64,000 nt of DNA, taken from NCBI RefSeq assembly GCF_019375555.1, contig NZ_JAHXDN010000002.1, forward strand, positions 744,001 through 808,000. The letters run 5' to 3'. Below the pieces are notes generated by a model. That model searched no databases and had not been told where the DNA came from. It was given only the letters and a program-made list of their open reading frames with translations. Numbering within the stretch: the stretch's first letter is position 1; each line of letters begins with the position of its first letter. The stretch comes from Roseobacter insulae. Lineage in GTDB: Bacteria; Pseudomonadota; Alphaproteobacteria; Rhodobacterales; Rhodobacteraceae. Below are positions 42,715-51,610 of this stretch, piece by piece. Made by a program: the position numbers and the translations under genes.

Positions 42715-45674
42715 CCGAAACACACACCACGGCTGACATTCATCAAGAGAAGGTTTTTGAGACGCACATCGTTGGCTGTCTAACCTCAGAGCAGGGATAC
42801 ATCGAACGTGACTGCGCGGCCCATTACAGCGTCGCCTATGCGCTTGACACCGAGTTGCTGTTCCGTTTTCTGAAGACCACCCAACCTGAGGCTTGGCAGA
42901 CGCTTGAAGATCATTATAGCGCGCAGGCTGAGGCCGAAGTTCTGAAACGTCTCGAAAAAGCGTTGAAGGACAACCCGACCCATGTGGTGCTCCGCGACGG
43001 TATCAAGCTGGTGCCAAACATCCATTTCACGCTCTGCTATTTTAATCCGGCGTCGAACCTGAACCCAGACCTGAACCGACTGTATGAGGCCAACCTCCTG
43101 TCAGTGATGCGGCAGGTGACCTATTCGGCCAAGAACAAGAACGCCATCGACATCTCGACTTTTGTTAACGGCATCCCAGTAGCAACGCTTGAGGTGAAAA
43201 ATCTGCTGACAGGGCAAAATGTCAAACACGCGGAAAAGCAGTATCGGAAGGACCGCTCCCCCGGCGGTGAGCCGCTGCTGACCTTCAAGCGGGGGGCCAT
43301 CGTCCACTTCGCGCTAGATCAGGACAACGTGTCGATGACAACACGCTTGATGAACGGCAAAACGCGTTTCTTGCCTTTCAATCGTGGACGGGATGGCGGT
43401 GCTGGGAACCCGGATGTGCCGGGCGAAAACCGTGTTGCTTATCTCTATAAAAACTTGCCGGACGGGAAAGCAGTGTTCTCGCGTGATGTGCTGCTTGATC
43501 TGATCGGACGCTTCATCCACCTCGAACGGGATGGCGGAAAAGAAGTTCTGATCTTCCCACGCTTCCAGCAATTCGATGCAGTACGCAAACTGCTGGCAGA
43601 CGCCAAGTTAAAAGGTGCGGGACAGAACTACCTGATCCAGCACAGTGCCGGGTCGGGCAAGTCAAATACCATCGCTTGGACCGCGCATCAGATCATCAAT
43701 CTTCATGACGAAAGCGACCAACCGTTGTTCGACACCGCGATTATCGTGACAGACCGTTTGGTGCTGGATCGTCAACTGCAGAATACCATTGGCGGGTTTG
43801 CCCAGACCGATGGCGTCGTGAAGAAGATCGATGGCACGTCTCGCGATCTCAAAGAGGCCATAGTAGGTGGCGCGCGCATCATCATCACCACGATCCAGAA
43901 ATTCGGCACCGAACATCTGGCAGCGATCTCAGGACAGGCAGGAAGAAACTTCGCGGTTATCATTGACGAAGCGCACTCCTCTCAATCGGGCAAGGCTGCA
44001 CAAGCAATGACTGATGCGCTGACCCGAAATGCAACAAGTTCTGATGACATCGAGGATATGGTGCTGGCGTTTCAGAAGGCGCGCGGGCCTCAGAAAAACA
44101 TCTCATTCCTCGCGTTTACCGCTACGCCCAGAAACGTAACGCTTGAGCGGTTCGGGCGCATTGAATCAGATGCTAAGCCGCATCCGTTTCACCTATATTC
44201 GATGCGTCAGGCCATCGAAGAAGGGTTTATTCTGGACGTGCTTCAGAACTACATGACCTACAAGGCATACTACCAACTTGAAAAAACAATTGAGGATGAC
44301 CCGGCGTTCATCGGTAGAAAAGCGCAGGGCAGGGTGGCCCGGTATGCTTCACTGCACCCGACCGCAATTGACCAGAAGGTAGAGGTCATCGTTGAGCACT
44401 TTCGCCGCCACATCGCAAAGGAACTGGGCGGTCAGGCGAAAGCAATGATCGTTTCCCAAAGCAGAGAACACGCGCTGCGCTACTGGCAGCAACTGACAAG
44501 GTATATCGAAGACAAGGGATACACAGACCTCAAAGCCCTTGTTGCTTTCTCAGGTGATTTGAATGTGGATGGTAATGTCTGGACAGAGGCCATTGCAAAC
44601 GGCTTTGCAGAAACGGAGTTGCCCAAGAAGTTTGATACAGACGAATATCAAGTTTTGGTGGTTGCAGAGAAATACCAGACAGGATTCGACCAACCAAAGC
44701 TGGTCGCGATGTATGTTGATAAGAAACTCGCCGGGTTGCAGGCGGTGCAGACACTTGCTCGCTTGAATCGAACGCGTGCGGGAAAAACACGCACCTTCGT
44801 CCTCGACTTCCAAAACACAATGGAAGAGATCAAAGAGGCTTTCGCGCCGTTCTTTGAGACTACTGCGCTCGAAGAACGCACCGATCTCAATCAAATCTAC
44901 GACCTTGAACAGCGCATCTCAAACACGACCTACATCCACAAAGACGAGGTTGAACGCTTCGCCGACCAATTCTTTAAAGGCGATCTGACGACACAAGATC
45001 GCCTTGCCTTGGAGGGCACGGTCCGACTGGCTGTCGAACGATTCAATCTGGATGAGGACGAGGCACAGAAGGAAGAGTTCCGGCAATTACTCAAGAGTTT
45101 CCAACGCTTCTATGCCTTCGTTGCGCAGGTCGTTTCGTTGAACGACGCGTGGCTCGAAAAACTTTACGCCTACACCTCGTGGCTGTCGCGTCTGCTGCCA
45201 TCTCGTGACGTGCCCGCAGATATTACCATCACTGACGACATGCTGAACTTGTCCGCGTTCAAGCTGCAAAAGGGCGAAGAGGGCAGCGCGTCGCTGTCTC
45301 CCGGCGAAACTTCCGAATTGCAACCAATCACTGAGTTTGGGGCAAACCCCTACACCGAGGAAGAGGAGATGTCGCTTTCGGAGATCATCGACTCGTTCAA
45401 TGAACGACACGGTACGCAGTTTTCGCGCGAGGACTTCCTGCGCTTTGAACGTGTGACGCGCGAGATCATGGATGAAGAGATGACGGAGATGGTTCGTAAC
45501 AACCCGGCGGACGTCGTTTACAACGCTTTTTCACAGGCGTTCTTCCAAGGCATGGTTAAGATGTTTCAGCAGGATAACGAGATGCGCAATATCGTCATGA
45601 CAGACAAAGACGCACGCGAGCAAGCCACGCGCCATTTTTTCAATCGGGCGCAACGGCAGGCAAAGACTGGATAG
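42711..45674 (+). CDS. hsdR: Type I restriction endonuclease subunit HsdR
   Basis: This is the ATP-driven translocase and nuclease of the type I complex. The 987-residue protein has an N-terminal PD-(D/E)xK nuclease with Glu161-Val-Lys163 in VATLEVKNLLTG. A superfamily 2 helicase motor follows, with Walker A HSAGSGKSNT (about 310-320), DEAH box at 419 (VIIDEAHSSQSG) and motif III FTATPRN. The C-terminal helical HsdM-binding region spans about 800-987. Start TTG 42711 overlaps the dGTPase stop. All catalytic motifs are intact. Confidence 0.96.
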   Translation: MTETHTTADIHQEKVFETHIVGCLTSEQGYIERDCAAHYSVAYALDTELLFRFLKTTQPEAWQTLEDHYSAQAEAEVLKRLEKALKDNPTHVVLRDGIKLVPNIHFTLCYFNPASNLNPDLNRLYEANLLSVMRQVTYSAKNKNAIDISTFVNGIPVATLEVKNLLTGQNVKHAEKQYRKDRSPGGEPLLTFKRGAIVHFALDQDNVSMTTRLMNGKTRFLPFNRGRDGGAGNPDVPGENRVAYLYKNLPDGKAVFSRDVLLDLIGRFIHLERDGGKEVLIFPRFQQFDAVRKLLADAKLKGAGQNYLIQHSAGSGKSNTIAWTAHQIINLHDESDQPLFDTAIIVTDRLVLDRQLQNTIGGFAQTDGVVKKIDGTSRDLKEAIVGGARIIITTIQKFGTEHLAAISGQAGRNFAVIIDEAHSSQSGKAAQAMTDALTRNATSSDDIEDMVLAFQKARGPQKNISFLAFTATPRNVTLERFGRIESDAKPHPFHLYSMRQAIEEGFILDVLQNYMTYKAYYQLEKTIEDDPAFIGRKAQGRVARYASLHPTAIDQKVEVIVEHFRRHIAKELGGQAKAMIVSQSREHALRYWQQLTRYIEDKGYTDLKALVAFSGDLNVDGNVWTEAIANGFAETELPKKFDTDEYQVLVVAEKYQTGFDQPKLVAMYVDKKLAGLQAVQTLARLNRTRAGKTRTFVLDFQNTMEEIKEAFAPFFETTALEERTDLNQIYDLEQRISNTTYIHKDEVERFADQFFKGDLTTQDRLALEGTVRLAVERFNLDEDEAQKEEFRQLLKSFQRFYAFVAQVVSLNDAWLEKLYAYTSWLSRLLPSRDVPADITITDDMLNLSAFKLQKGEEGSASLSPGETSELQPITEFGANPYTEEEEMSLSEIIDSFNERHGTQFSREDFLRFERVTREIMDEEMTEMVRNNPADVVYNAFSQAFFQGMVKMFQQDNEMRNIVMTDKDAREQATRHFFNRAQRQAKTG

Positions 45675-45682
45675 TTAGTTAG

Positions 45683-45898
45683 TCAGTTTTTGGACACAGC
45701 CTGAACGCCGCCATTGGGCGCGACTGGTGATTGCTCATGTGTCAGAGGATTCAACTGCGGCCCAACTAGCAGTGTCGAGTCTCGGATGACTTGCAGCAAG
45801 TTACCCGTATCAGAAGTATTGTCGGTTCGCATTGTGCTAAGCGCCGATGTTTCTCGATAAATGTAGCTTGCGTCAGTTGCGTTCCGGTGTGTGGTCAT
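45683..45898 (-). CDS. Small protein coupled to SDH protease (orf71)
   Basis: This 71-residue protein starts at ATG 45898, overlapping the protease stop as ATGA. It is hydrophilic and rich in Thr/Ser/Asn (TTHRNATDASYIYRETSALS, LLQVIRDSTLLVGPQLNPLT). It has no signal peptide, membrane helix or recognised domain. A role as substrate, adaptor or inhibitor of the protease is suggested only by coupling. It is convergent with hsdR, 8 bp away. Confidence 0.55.
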   Translation of the reverse strand: MTTHRNATDASYIYRETSALSTMRTDNTSDTGNLLQVIRDSTLLVGPQLNPLTHEQSPVAPNGGVQAVSKN

Positions 45899-46896
45899 AA
45901 CGTTCTCCAACCTTCAAACGTCCTTTGGTCTTGAAATTGCTCTTGCGGTGGGTTCGGCGGCGGTGGCTGAACCATAGATCGAATAATCGTTCCCTCAGTT
46001 ACGAAACCATGAGAGCCACCGTCCACACTCTCAATTATTCCGCGTACCAATTGATACTGCGTAGCCTGATTTGGCGGGCCAACTGTTTGCAGGTTGAACG
46101 GTTCTGCCAGTTTCATTTGCTGACTATAGCTACGATGCACAGACTTTAGTATATCATAAAAATCCACACTTGGCTTCTCTACCGGAAGACCCAAGGAAGC
46201 GGCTTCTCGCCGATTTATCGTGTAATCGTGACTTCCAGAGTCCGCACATAGAAAATCTACGATGGCCTGCACCTTCTCAGTGTCGTTCACGTGCCCCTTC
46301 AAAAGTTTCTCCGCCAAGAAGCGAATCTGCGCTCTTGAGCGAAATATCTCCCCAAGAACCAACGGATGAACTTTATTTGACAGATCAGTGAGAAGGTCAC
46401 CTAAAACCTTGTCATCCTTAATGCCAAGGTCTTGAGTTGCGGCGTCCATGTAACCTCTGACTGCTTCGACACTCACAGGTAGACGAGCGAGTTGGTTGCC
46501 TCCGGGGGCTTGAGGTCCAAGTGGATGAGTCAAACTTGGATCGATAGGCCCAAGTGCTGCTTGTTTCGACATCACAATGTTTTGCGCTCCAAGAGAAATT
46601 AAGGTCCCTGCGCTCATAGCCTTATATGGAATCAAGACCTCAAGTTCATCGCAAAACGTTTTAATCAGGTTAACCAAACGCCACGCAGCAGCAGTGTTGC
46701 CCCCATTCGTGTGCAGCAAGAGAGAAATACGTTGGGTCGGACCGATAGCGTCAAGCAAATCGACAAATATGTCTATGCAGTCAGCCCCGATCTGAGCCTC
46801 GGCATTTTGCCTGTCACCGGTCACATAAGAAATGATTTTGGTTTCGCGCTCTTGCTCAATCTTGTCGTAAAAGGGCTTTCGGGTTGCGAAGTCCAT
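45895..46896 (-). CDS. Clp-fold serine protease, SDH (serine dehydrogenase proteinase) family
   Basis: This 333-residue protein has the ClpP/crotonase fold of the SDH family (PF01972-like). Strand ISLLLHTNGGNTAAAWRLVNLI is followed by the nucleophile Ser in YKAMSAGTLISLGAQNIVMS and by Asp in AALGPIDPSLTHPLGPQ. A C-terminal helical region contains the candidate His (SGSHDYTINRREAASLGLPV). The last 60 residues are Pro/Gln-rich and look disordered. No signal peptide is seen, so it should be cytoplasmic. It is the right-most gene of the island and runs towards hsdR. Similar Clp-fold proteases occur in defence islands, but this function is inferred. Confidence 0.8.
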   Translation of the reverse strand: MDFATRKPFYDKIEQERETKIISYVTGDRQNAEAQIGADCIDIFVDLLDAIGPTQRISLLLHTNGGNTAAAWRLVNLIKTFCDELEVLIPYKAMSAGTLISLGAQNIVMSKQAALGPIDPSLTHPLGPQAPGGNQLARLPVSVEAVRGYMDAATQDLGIKDDKVLGDLLTDLSNKVHPLVLGEIFRSRAQIRFLAEKLLKGHVNDTEKVQAIVDFLCADSGSHDYTINRREAASLGLPVEKPSVDFYDILKSVHRSYSQQMKLAEPFNLQTVGPPNQATQYQLVRGIIESVDGGSHGFVTEGTIIRSMVQPPPPNPPQEQFQDQRTFEGWRTL

Positions 46897-47034
46897 AAAC
46901 TACTCTGTCTCCATCCGTTTTTGCCAAGCATTTCCATAGGATGGCTTGGAAGTCAAATTATGAAACTTGAGTCTTGGAAAGTTGCTCAAGCCAACCACGC
47001 CATTTGTATTTGGATTATCGATTAAGGCCCTCGC

Positions 47035-47056
47035 GGTGGCGACTCCGTGGCGATTC
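47035..47056. repeat. Right copy of GTGGCGAYTC pair (putative arm site)
   Basis: These 22 bp match 32356-32377 with a single mismatch and contain GTGGCGACTC (47036-47045) and GTGGCGATTC (47047-47056) with the same 1-bp spacing. The site lies 69 bp inside attR. Confidence 0.65.
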
Positions 47057-47083
47057 AAGCGGCCAGTGGAAAATGACCTAAAA

Positions 47084-47117
47084 CAAAAAAACCCTCTAAG
47101 GCATTGACCTTAAAGGG
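47084..47117 (-). terminator. Island-supplied terminator for tRNA-Asn
   Basis: CCCTCTAAGG (47092-47101) pairs with CCTTAAAGGG (47108-47117) with one mismatch around a 6-nt loop. On the minus strand a T-run follows. It sits within the island just beyond the tRNA 3' end and replaces the original terminator stranded at 32153-32181. Confidence 0.7.
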
Positions 47118-47124
47118 CTTATTA

Positions 47125-47199
47125 TGGCTCCGGCGGTAGGGATCGAACCTACGACCAATTGATTAACAGTCAACTGCTCTACCGCTGAGCTACGCCGGA
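47125..47199 (-). tRNA. tRNA-Asn (GTT), island integration site
   Basis: The minus strand reads TCCGGCGTAGCTCAGCGGTA at the 5' end. The anticodon loop CTGTTAA gives GTT, the T arm is GGTTCGATCCC, and the acceptor stem TCCGGCG/CGCCGGA is perfect. CCA is encoded at 47127-47125. The last 46 nt are attR. The gene stays functional because the repeat restores its 3' end. Confidence 0.96.
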
Positions 47200-47280
47200 A
47201 CGGTTCGGGCGATATAGCAGCGGTATTTTGGCGCGTCCAGAGGGAATTGCAGGAAATCGGGAAATTTGAGCGCGATGTTC

Positions 47281-48198
47281 TCAGCGCAATTCAAAGACCG
47301 TAGTCGCCTGAAGATACTCCCCCGCCATGACCCGGTTTTTCCCCTTAAGATCAATCAGATGGGCCAGAACATTACGGCTCGCAGCGCCAAGAAGGCCCGG
47401 GGGGGTGTCCACGTATATGGCGCGGGCGAGCGCCTCGGCCGTGGCGGGGCCTGCGCGCAATGCCTCAAGGATTTGCACCTCGCGACCCAGGCGGTGGGCG
47501 ACCAGCCAATCGAGCCGCGCGTTGGGTGCGCCGATCACCTCGCCGTGGCCGGGAAAAAACGCCTCCCAGTCTCTTTGCTGGAGGCGTGCGCAGGAGGCCA
47601 TGAAATCCGTGAGGTCCCCGTCTGGGGGGGACACCAGAGAACTGGCCCAACCCATCACGTGATCCGCGGTAAAGCAGTTGTCACCCCAGGCAAAGCAAAT
47701 GTGGTTGCCCAGATGTCCGGGAGTGTGAATGACATCGAGCCGCCAGTCCGCGCTGGCAATCCTGTCACCCTCGCGCAGGTGAATGTCGGGCGAAAACGAT
47801 GTATCGATCCCTTCACCTCCGCCTGCCATGCCGGACTGCAACAACCGCTCCATGACGGCCGAGCGACCCGCCTCTGCCGGGCCAAAGGCGCTGATCGGGG
47901 CTCCGCAGGCGGACTGCAGCCTGCGCGCCAGCGGCGAGTGATCGAGATGCGCATGGCTGACAAGAATGTGCGTGATCCTGCTGCCCCGAGGTATCGCCGC
48001 CAGAATGGCGTCCAGGTGGTCCCTGTCATCCGGCCCGGGATCGATTACGGCAATCTCGTCCCTGCCCAAAAGATAGGTGTTTGTGCCACGATAGGTCATC
48101 GGCGACGGGTTGGGCGCCACGATGCGTCGCAGGCCCGGCCGCAGCGGTGTCGGTCGGCCAATCTCGGGATCAAATTCGTCGGGGGCCTGCATGGGCAT
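47281..48198 (-). CDS. MBL-fold metallo-hydrolase (LACTB2-like)
   Basis: This 305-residue metallo-beta-lactamase-fold hydrolase has the metal motif SHAHLDHSP (HxHxDH), further ligands in IHTPGHLGNH and CFTADHVMGW, and PGHGEVIG. A C-terminal winged-helix domain (about 230-300: LEALRAGPATAEALARAIYV, VLAHLIDLKGKNRVM) matches the LACTB2 type, whose human member is an endoribonuclease. Bacterial substrates are generally unknown. ATG 48198 was taken; ATG 48192 is also in frame. Confidence 0.88.
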   Translation of the reverse strand: MPMQAPDEFDPEIGRPTPLRPGLRRIVAPNPSPMTYRGTNTYLLGRDEIAVIDPGPDDRDHLDAILAAIPRGSRITHILVSHAHLDHSPLARRLQSACGAPISAFGPAEAGRSAVMERLLQSGMAGGGEGIDTSFSPDIHLREGDRIASADWRLDVIHTPGHLGNHICFAWGDNCFTADHVMGWASSLVSPPDGDLTDFMASCARLQQRDWEAFFPGHGEVIGAPNARLDWLVAHRLGREVQILEALRAGPATAEALARAIYVDTPPGLLGAASRNVLAHLIDLKGKNRVMAGEYLQATTVFELR

Positions 48199-48240
48199 TC
48201 GGTCTTTCTAAAGGGCAGGGGCGTCGTTAGGGTCTAGCGC

Positions 48241-49566
48241 ATGTCGTTTGTCTGGCTCAAACATTATATGCCCCGCAGCCTTTATGCGCGTGCCGTGCTT
48301 ATCCTGCTGTTGCCCGTCGTGTTCCTGCAACTGGTGGTCACCGTTCTGTTTCTGACCCGGCATTTCGAAGATGTCACGCAGCAGATGACCGATACGGTGG
48401 CCCGCGAACTCCGGCTTGTGCTCGATATCATCGACAGGGCGCCGGATCGCGGCTCCGTCGGTACGCGTGTGATCGAGCAGGCATCGCAACTTGCCATCAC
48501 CGCGACGCCGGTTGATCGGGCGGCGGTACCGGCGGAAAACATGCGCGACTGGTTTGACTTTTCCGGGCGCGTGATCGTGTCCCGCTTGCCGGGCGAAGGG
48601 ATGCGGATCATGGCAATTGACCTGACCGAATACCGCCGCGTCAATGTCTATTGCGATACCCGGTTCGGGCCTGTGAAGATCAGCTTTGACCGGCGCAGGA
48701 TTTCGGCGTCCAACCCGCATCAGCTCTTCGTCAACATGTTGTTCTTTGGCGGGCTGATCACCGTCATCGCCATTTTGTACCTGCGCAACCAGCTGCGGCC
48801 GATCAAGCGGCTGGCCCGCGCCTCCGAAGCATTCGGGCGCGGTCGGCATGAACCCTACACCCCCTCTGGCGCGCTGGAAGTGCGCGCCGCCGGTAACGCG
48901 TTCCTCGACATGCGCAATCGGATCGAGCGCCAGATCGAACAGCGCACGTTGATGCTCTCGGGGGTAAGCCATGACCTGCGCACTCCGCTGACCCGGATGC
49001 GGCTCAGCCTGTCGATGCTTGAAGACGAGGAGCGTGCGCTGCTGGAGCAGGACGTCGATGACATGCAGAACATGCTGGACGCCTTTCTGAATTTCGTCAA
49101 AGGGGCCGGCGAGGGGGAACCGGAGGCCGTTGATCCACATGCGCTTGTCGCCAGCGTGGTTGAAGACGCCCGCCGGGCCGGGCGCAAGGTGACGCTGCGC
49201 CCCTCCGAAGGCGATGGCGAGGGCACGGTGAAACTGAACGCCGCGACGATGCGCCGTGCCCTCGACAACCTGATCTCGAATGCGGTGCGCTATGGCGCCC
49301 ATGCCGAGGTGTCGGTGATGCTGAGCGATAAAACGCTGCGCATCCGGGTGGAGGACGACGGCCCGGGTATTCCCGAGGATCGCAGAGCCGAGGCGACCCG
49401 ACCTTTCACGCGGCTCGATCCGGCGCGCAATCAGGACAAGGGCGGCAGCGTCGGTCTGGGGCTGGCGATCGCCACCGATATCGCCCGTGCGCATGGCGGT
49501 GTCTTGCGGCTCAGCACGTCGGACCGGTTGGGCGGGCTGCGGGCGGATATTGTCATCGCGCGATGA
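48241..49566 (+). CDS. EnvZ-like sensor histidine kinase
   Basis: This 441-residue membrane kinase has an N-terminal helix (AVLILLLPVVFLQLVVTVLFL) and a periplasmic sensor of about 110 residues. A second helix (FVNMLFFGGLITVIAILYL) leads into HAMP (RNQLRPIKRLARASEAFGRG). The HisKA H-box is GVSHDLRTPLTRMRLSL with the phospho-His near 244. The ATPase has N-box LDNLISNAVRYG, G1 VEDDGPGIP and G2 GGSVGLGLAIATDIA. The partner response regulator is not adjacent. The overall architecture is that of EnvZ/OmpR-type osmotic or envelope sensors. Confidence 0.88.
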   Translation: MSFVWLKHYMPRSLYARAVLILLLPVVFLQLVVTVLFLTRHFEDVTQQMTDTVARELRLVLDIIDRAPDRGSVGTRVIEQASQLAITATPVDRAAVPAENMRDWFDFSGRVIVSRLPGEGMRIMAIDLTEYRRVNVYCDTRFGPVKISFDRRRISASNPHQLFVNMLFFGGLITVIAILYLRNQLRPIKRLARASEAFGRGRHEPYTPSGALEVRAAGNAFLDMRNRIERQIEQRTLMLSGVSHDLRTPLTRMRLSLSMLEDEERALLEQDVDDMQNMLDAFLNFVKGAGEGEPEAVDPHALVASVVEDARRAGRKVTLRPSEGDGEGTVKLNAATMRRALDNLISNAVRYGAHAEVSVMLSDKTLRIRVEDDGPGIPEDRRAEATRPFTRLDPARNQDKGGSVGLGLAIATDIARAHGGVLRLSTSDRLGGLRADIVIAR

Positions 49567-49668
49567 ATGTCCGGCAGGTCCGGCGTGCCCCCAAACGGTC
49601 AGACCGGACCGCGGACCGGCACGCCCCGGTGTCCGGGAACACGCGTCACATCAAGCGGTTGGAAACTA

Positions 49669-49745
49669 TGGTAGGCCCGGCAGGACTTGAACCCGCAACC
49701 AAAGCGTTATGAGCGCTCTGCTCTAACCAATTGAGCTACAGGCCC
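49669..49745 (-). tRNA. tRNA with CAT anticodon (Met elongator or Ile2)
   Basis: The minus strand reads GGGCCTGTAGCTCAATTGGT at the 5' end with anticodon loop CTCATAA. The T arm is GGTTCAAGTCC. The acceptor stem has a G-U pair at its end, and CCA is encoded at 49671-49669. The TTGGTTGC...GGTTCAAGTCC region resembles lysidine-modified tRNA-Ile2 more than elongator Met, but sequence alone does not settle which amino acid is attached. Confidence 0.93.
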
Positions 49746-49874
49746 GCCATGAATGCGTGGGTAAGCCGGGGCGCTGCTGGCGTCAAGGGGCTGCAAACCA
49801 TTGGCGGACATTGCATGCCGACCGTGAATGCTCTAACCCGCGATCAAGAAATCTGTGATGCGAGGGACCGGACC

Positions 49875-50921
49875 ATGACACTGCCCAAAAACGGGATCAC
49901 CTATGCGGATGCGGGTGTCGATATCGACGCGGGCAATGCGCTTGTGGACCGGATCAAACCGGCGGCCAGACGCACCAACAGATCGGGTGTCATGGCCGGT
50001 CTGGGCGGTTTTGGCGCGCTGTTCGATCTGAAGGCCGCCGGCTATACCGACCCGATCCTTGTGGCCGCCACGGATGGCGTGGGGACCAAGCTGCGCATCG
50101 CTATCGACACGGGCCATGTTGATGGTGTGGGCGTCGACCTCGTTGCCATGTGTGTCAACGATCTGGTGTGTCAGGGCGCTGAGCCGTTGTTTTTCCTTGA
50201 CTATTTCGCGACAGGCGCGCTGGACACAGATCAGGCCGCGCGGATCATCGAAGGCATCGCACTGGGCTGTGAGCGTGCAGGCTGTGCGCTCATCGGCGGA
50301 GAAACCGCAGAGATGCCCGGCATGTACCCCGCGGGTGATTTCGATCTTGCGGGCTTTTCCGTCGGCGCGATGGAGCGGAGCCGTGATCTGCCCGCCGACG
50401 TGGCGTCGGGAGACGTCCTGCTGGGGCTGGCATCGGACGGTGTACATTCGAACGGCTACAGCCTTGTGAGGAAACTGGTGGAGCTCTCCGGTCTGGGATG
50501 GCAGGACGCCTGCCCATGGTCAGACCAGTCGCTGGGGGCCGAGCTTCTGACGCCCACGCGGCTTTACGTACGGCAGGCACTGGCGGCGATCCGGGCCGGG
50601 GGTGTGCATGCGCTTGCGCATATCACCGGCGGCGGGCTGACCGAGAACCTGCCGCGGGTTCTGCCCGAGGGTCTGGGCGCGCAGATCGATCTGAACACCT
50701 GGGTCTTGCCGCCGGTCTTTCAGTGGATGGCGCAGACCGGCGGCATGTCTGAAAGCGAGTTGCTGAAGACCTTCAACTGCGGGCTCGGCATGATCCTAGT
50801 CGTGGCCCCCGATCAGGCGGATAAGATCACGCAAATCCTGTCCGAGCTTGGCGAAGACGTCACTCGCATCGGAACGGTCACCAATCAGCCGGGCGTCGCC
50901 TACACAGGCAGCCTTTCGTGA
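49875..50921 (+). CDS. purM: Phosphoribosylformylglycinamidine cyclo-ligase PurM
   Basis: PurM closes the imidazole ring (FGAM to AIR) in purine synthesis. The 348-residue protein carries [12 protein letters not shown], the ATP-binding motif [43 protein letters not shown] and [19 protein letters not shown] 49875 follows GAGGGACC and starts the conserved part. The frame is open back through the tRNA and was rejected there. The purN GTG overlaps its stop as GTGA. Confidence 0.97.
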   Translation: MTLPKNGITYADAGVDIDAGNALVDRIKPAARRTNRSGVMAGLGGFGALFDLKAAGYTDPILVAATDGVGTKLRIAIDTGHVDGVGVDLVAMCVNDLVCQGAEPLFFLDYFATGALDTDQAARIIEGIALGCERAGCALIGGETAEMPGMYPAGDFDLAGFSVGAMERSRDLPADVASGDVLLGLASDGVHSNGYSLVRKLVELSGLGWQDACPWSDQSLGAELLTPTRLYVRQALAAIRAGGVHALAHITGGGLTENLPRVLPEGLGAQIDLNTWVLPPVFQWMAQTGGMSESELLKTFNCGLGMILVVAPDQADKITQILSELGEDVTRIGTVTNQPGVAYTGSLS

Positions 50922-51511
50922 CCAAGCGCGTTGCGATTTTCATTTCGGGCAGCGGCTCGAACATGCAAAAGCTGCTGGAGAGCATGACAGATGATCATCC
51001 GGCGCGGGCCTGTGTCGTCTTGTCGAATGACCCGAAGGCAGGTGGGTTGGAGATCGCCGAAACCGCCGGTGTGCCGACGGAAGTTGTGCGTCACGAGCCG
51101 TTCAAGGGGGATCGCGTCGCTTTTGAACATGCCATCACCGGGGCCATTGCGCACCATGCGCCCGAGATCATCTGCCTTGCCGGGTTCATGCGGAAGCTGA
51201 CGGCTGGATTTGTCGATCCGTGGCGGGGACATATGCTCAACATCCACCCCTCGCTGCTGCCAAAGTACAGGGGTCTGCATACCCACGCCCGCGCGCTGGA
51301 CGCGGGTGACACCATGCACGGCTGCACGGTTCATGAAGTCACCGCCGCATTGGATGACGGGCCGATACTGGGGCAGGCGGAGGTTCCCGTCCTGCCTGAT
51401 GATACCGAGGCGACCCTTGCCGCGCGCGTTCTCGCACAGGAACATATCCTTTACCCGGCGGTGCTGAGGCGCTTTGCGGCTGGTGACCGACGTCCGATCA
51501 TGCTGCGGTGA
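50918..51511 (+). CDS. purN: Phosphoribosylglycinamide formyltransferase PurN
   Basis: PurN transfers formyl from 10-formyl-THF to GAR in step three of purine synthesis. The 197-residue protein has the phosphate loop [12 protein letters not shown]. The catalytic Asn/His motif is [22 protein letters not shown], and Asp lies in [21 protein letters not shown] 50918 is coupled to purM. Together they form the standard purMN pair. Confidence 0.97.
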   Translation: MTKRVAIFISGSGSNMQKLLESMTDDHPARACVVLSNDPKAGGLEIAETAGVPTEVVRHEPFKGDRVAFEHAITGAIAHHAPEIICLAGFMRKLTAGFVDPWRGHMLNIHPSLLPKYRGLHTHARALDAGDTMHGCTVHEVTAALDDGPILGQAEVPVLPDDTEATLAARVLAQEHILYPAVLRRFAAGDRRPIMLR

Positions 51512-51610
51512 CAGGCGGGGCCCGGGCGGGTTCTGGTCAAAGGCGCAGGCGTCGTGTAACAGTTTCAAGACTGGGTAATTTTACAAACTCGAAGAAAAAG
51601 AAAAGCCCGA

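Larger units (their letters stand above)
32193..47170. mobile_element. Integrative defence island in tRNA-Asn
   Basis: An element of about 14.9 kb lies between perfect 46-bp attL (32193-32238) and attR (47125-47170). From left to right it carries repeated arm-like sites, integrase, orf227, an AlpA-like HTH gene, PrimPol-VapE and an iteron-like cluster. Next come hsdM, hsdS, orf99, a dGTPase gene and hsdR, then the convergent orf71 and SDH protease pair, arm-like sites, and a terminator for the reconstituted tRNA. No capsid, terminase, relaxase or type IV secretion genes are visible. The layout resembles satellite-like or replication-competent integrative elements with a defence cargo. Confidence 0.93.

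Noticed and set aside
49731-49874. Upstream extension of purM
   Set aside because: It starts inside the tRNA gene on the other strand and lacks conservation; ATG 49875 has a ribosome site.
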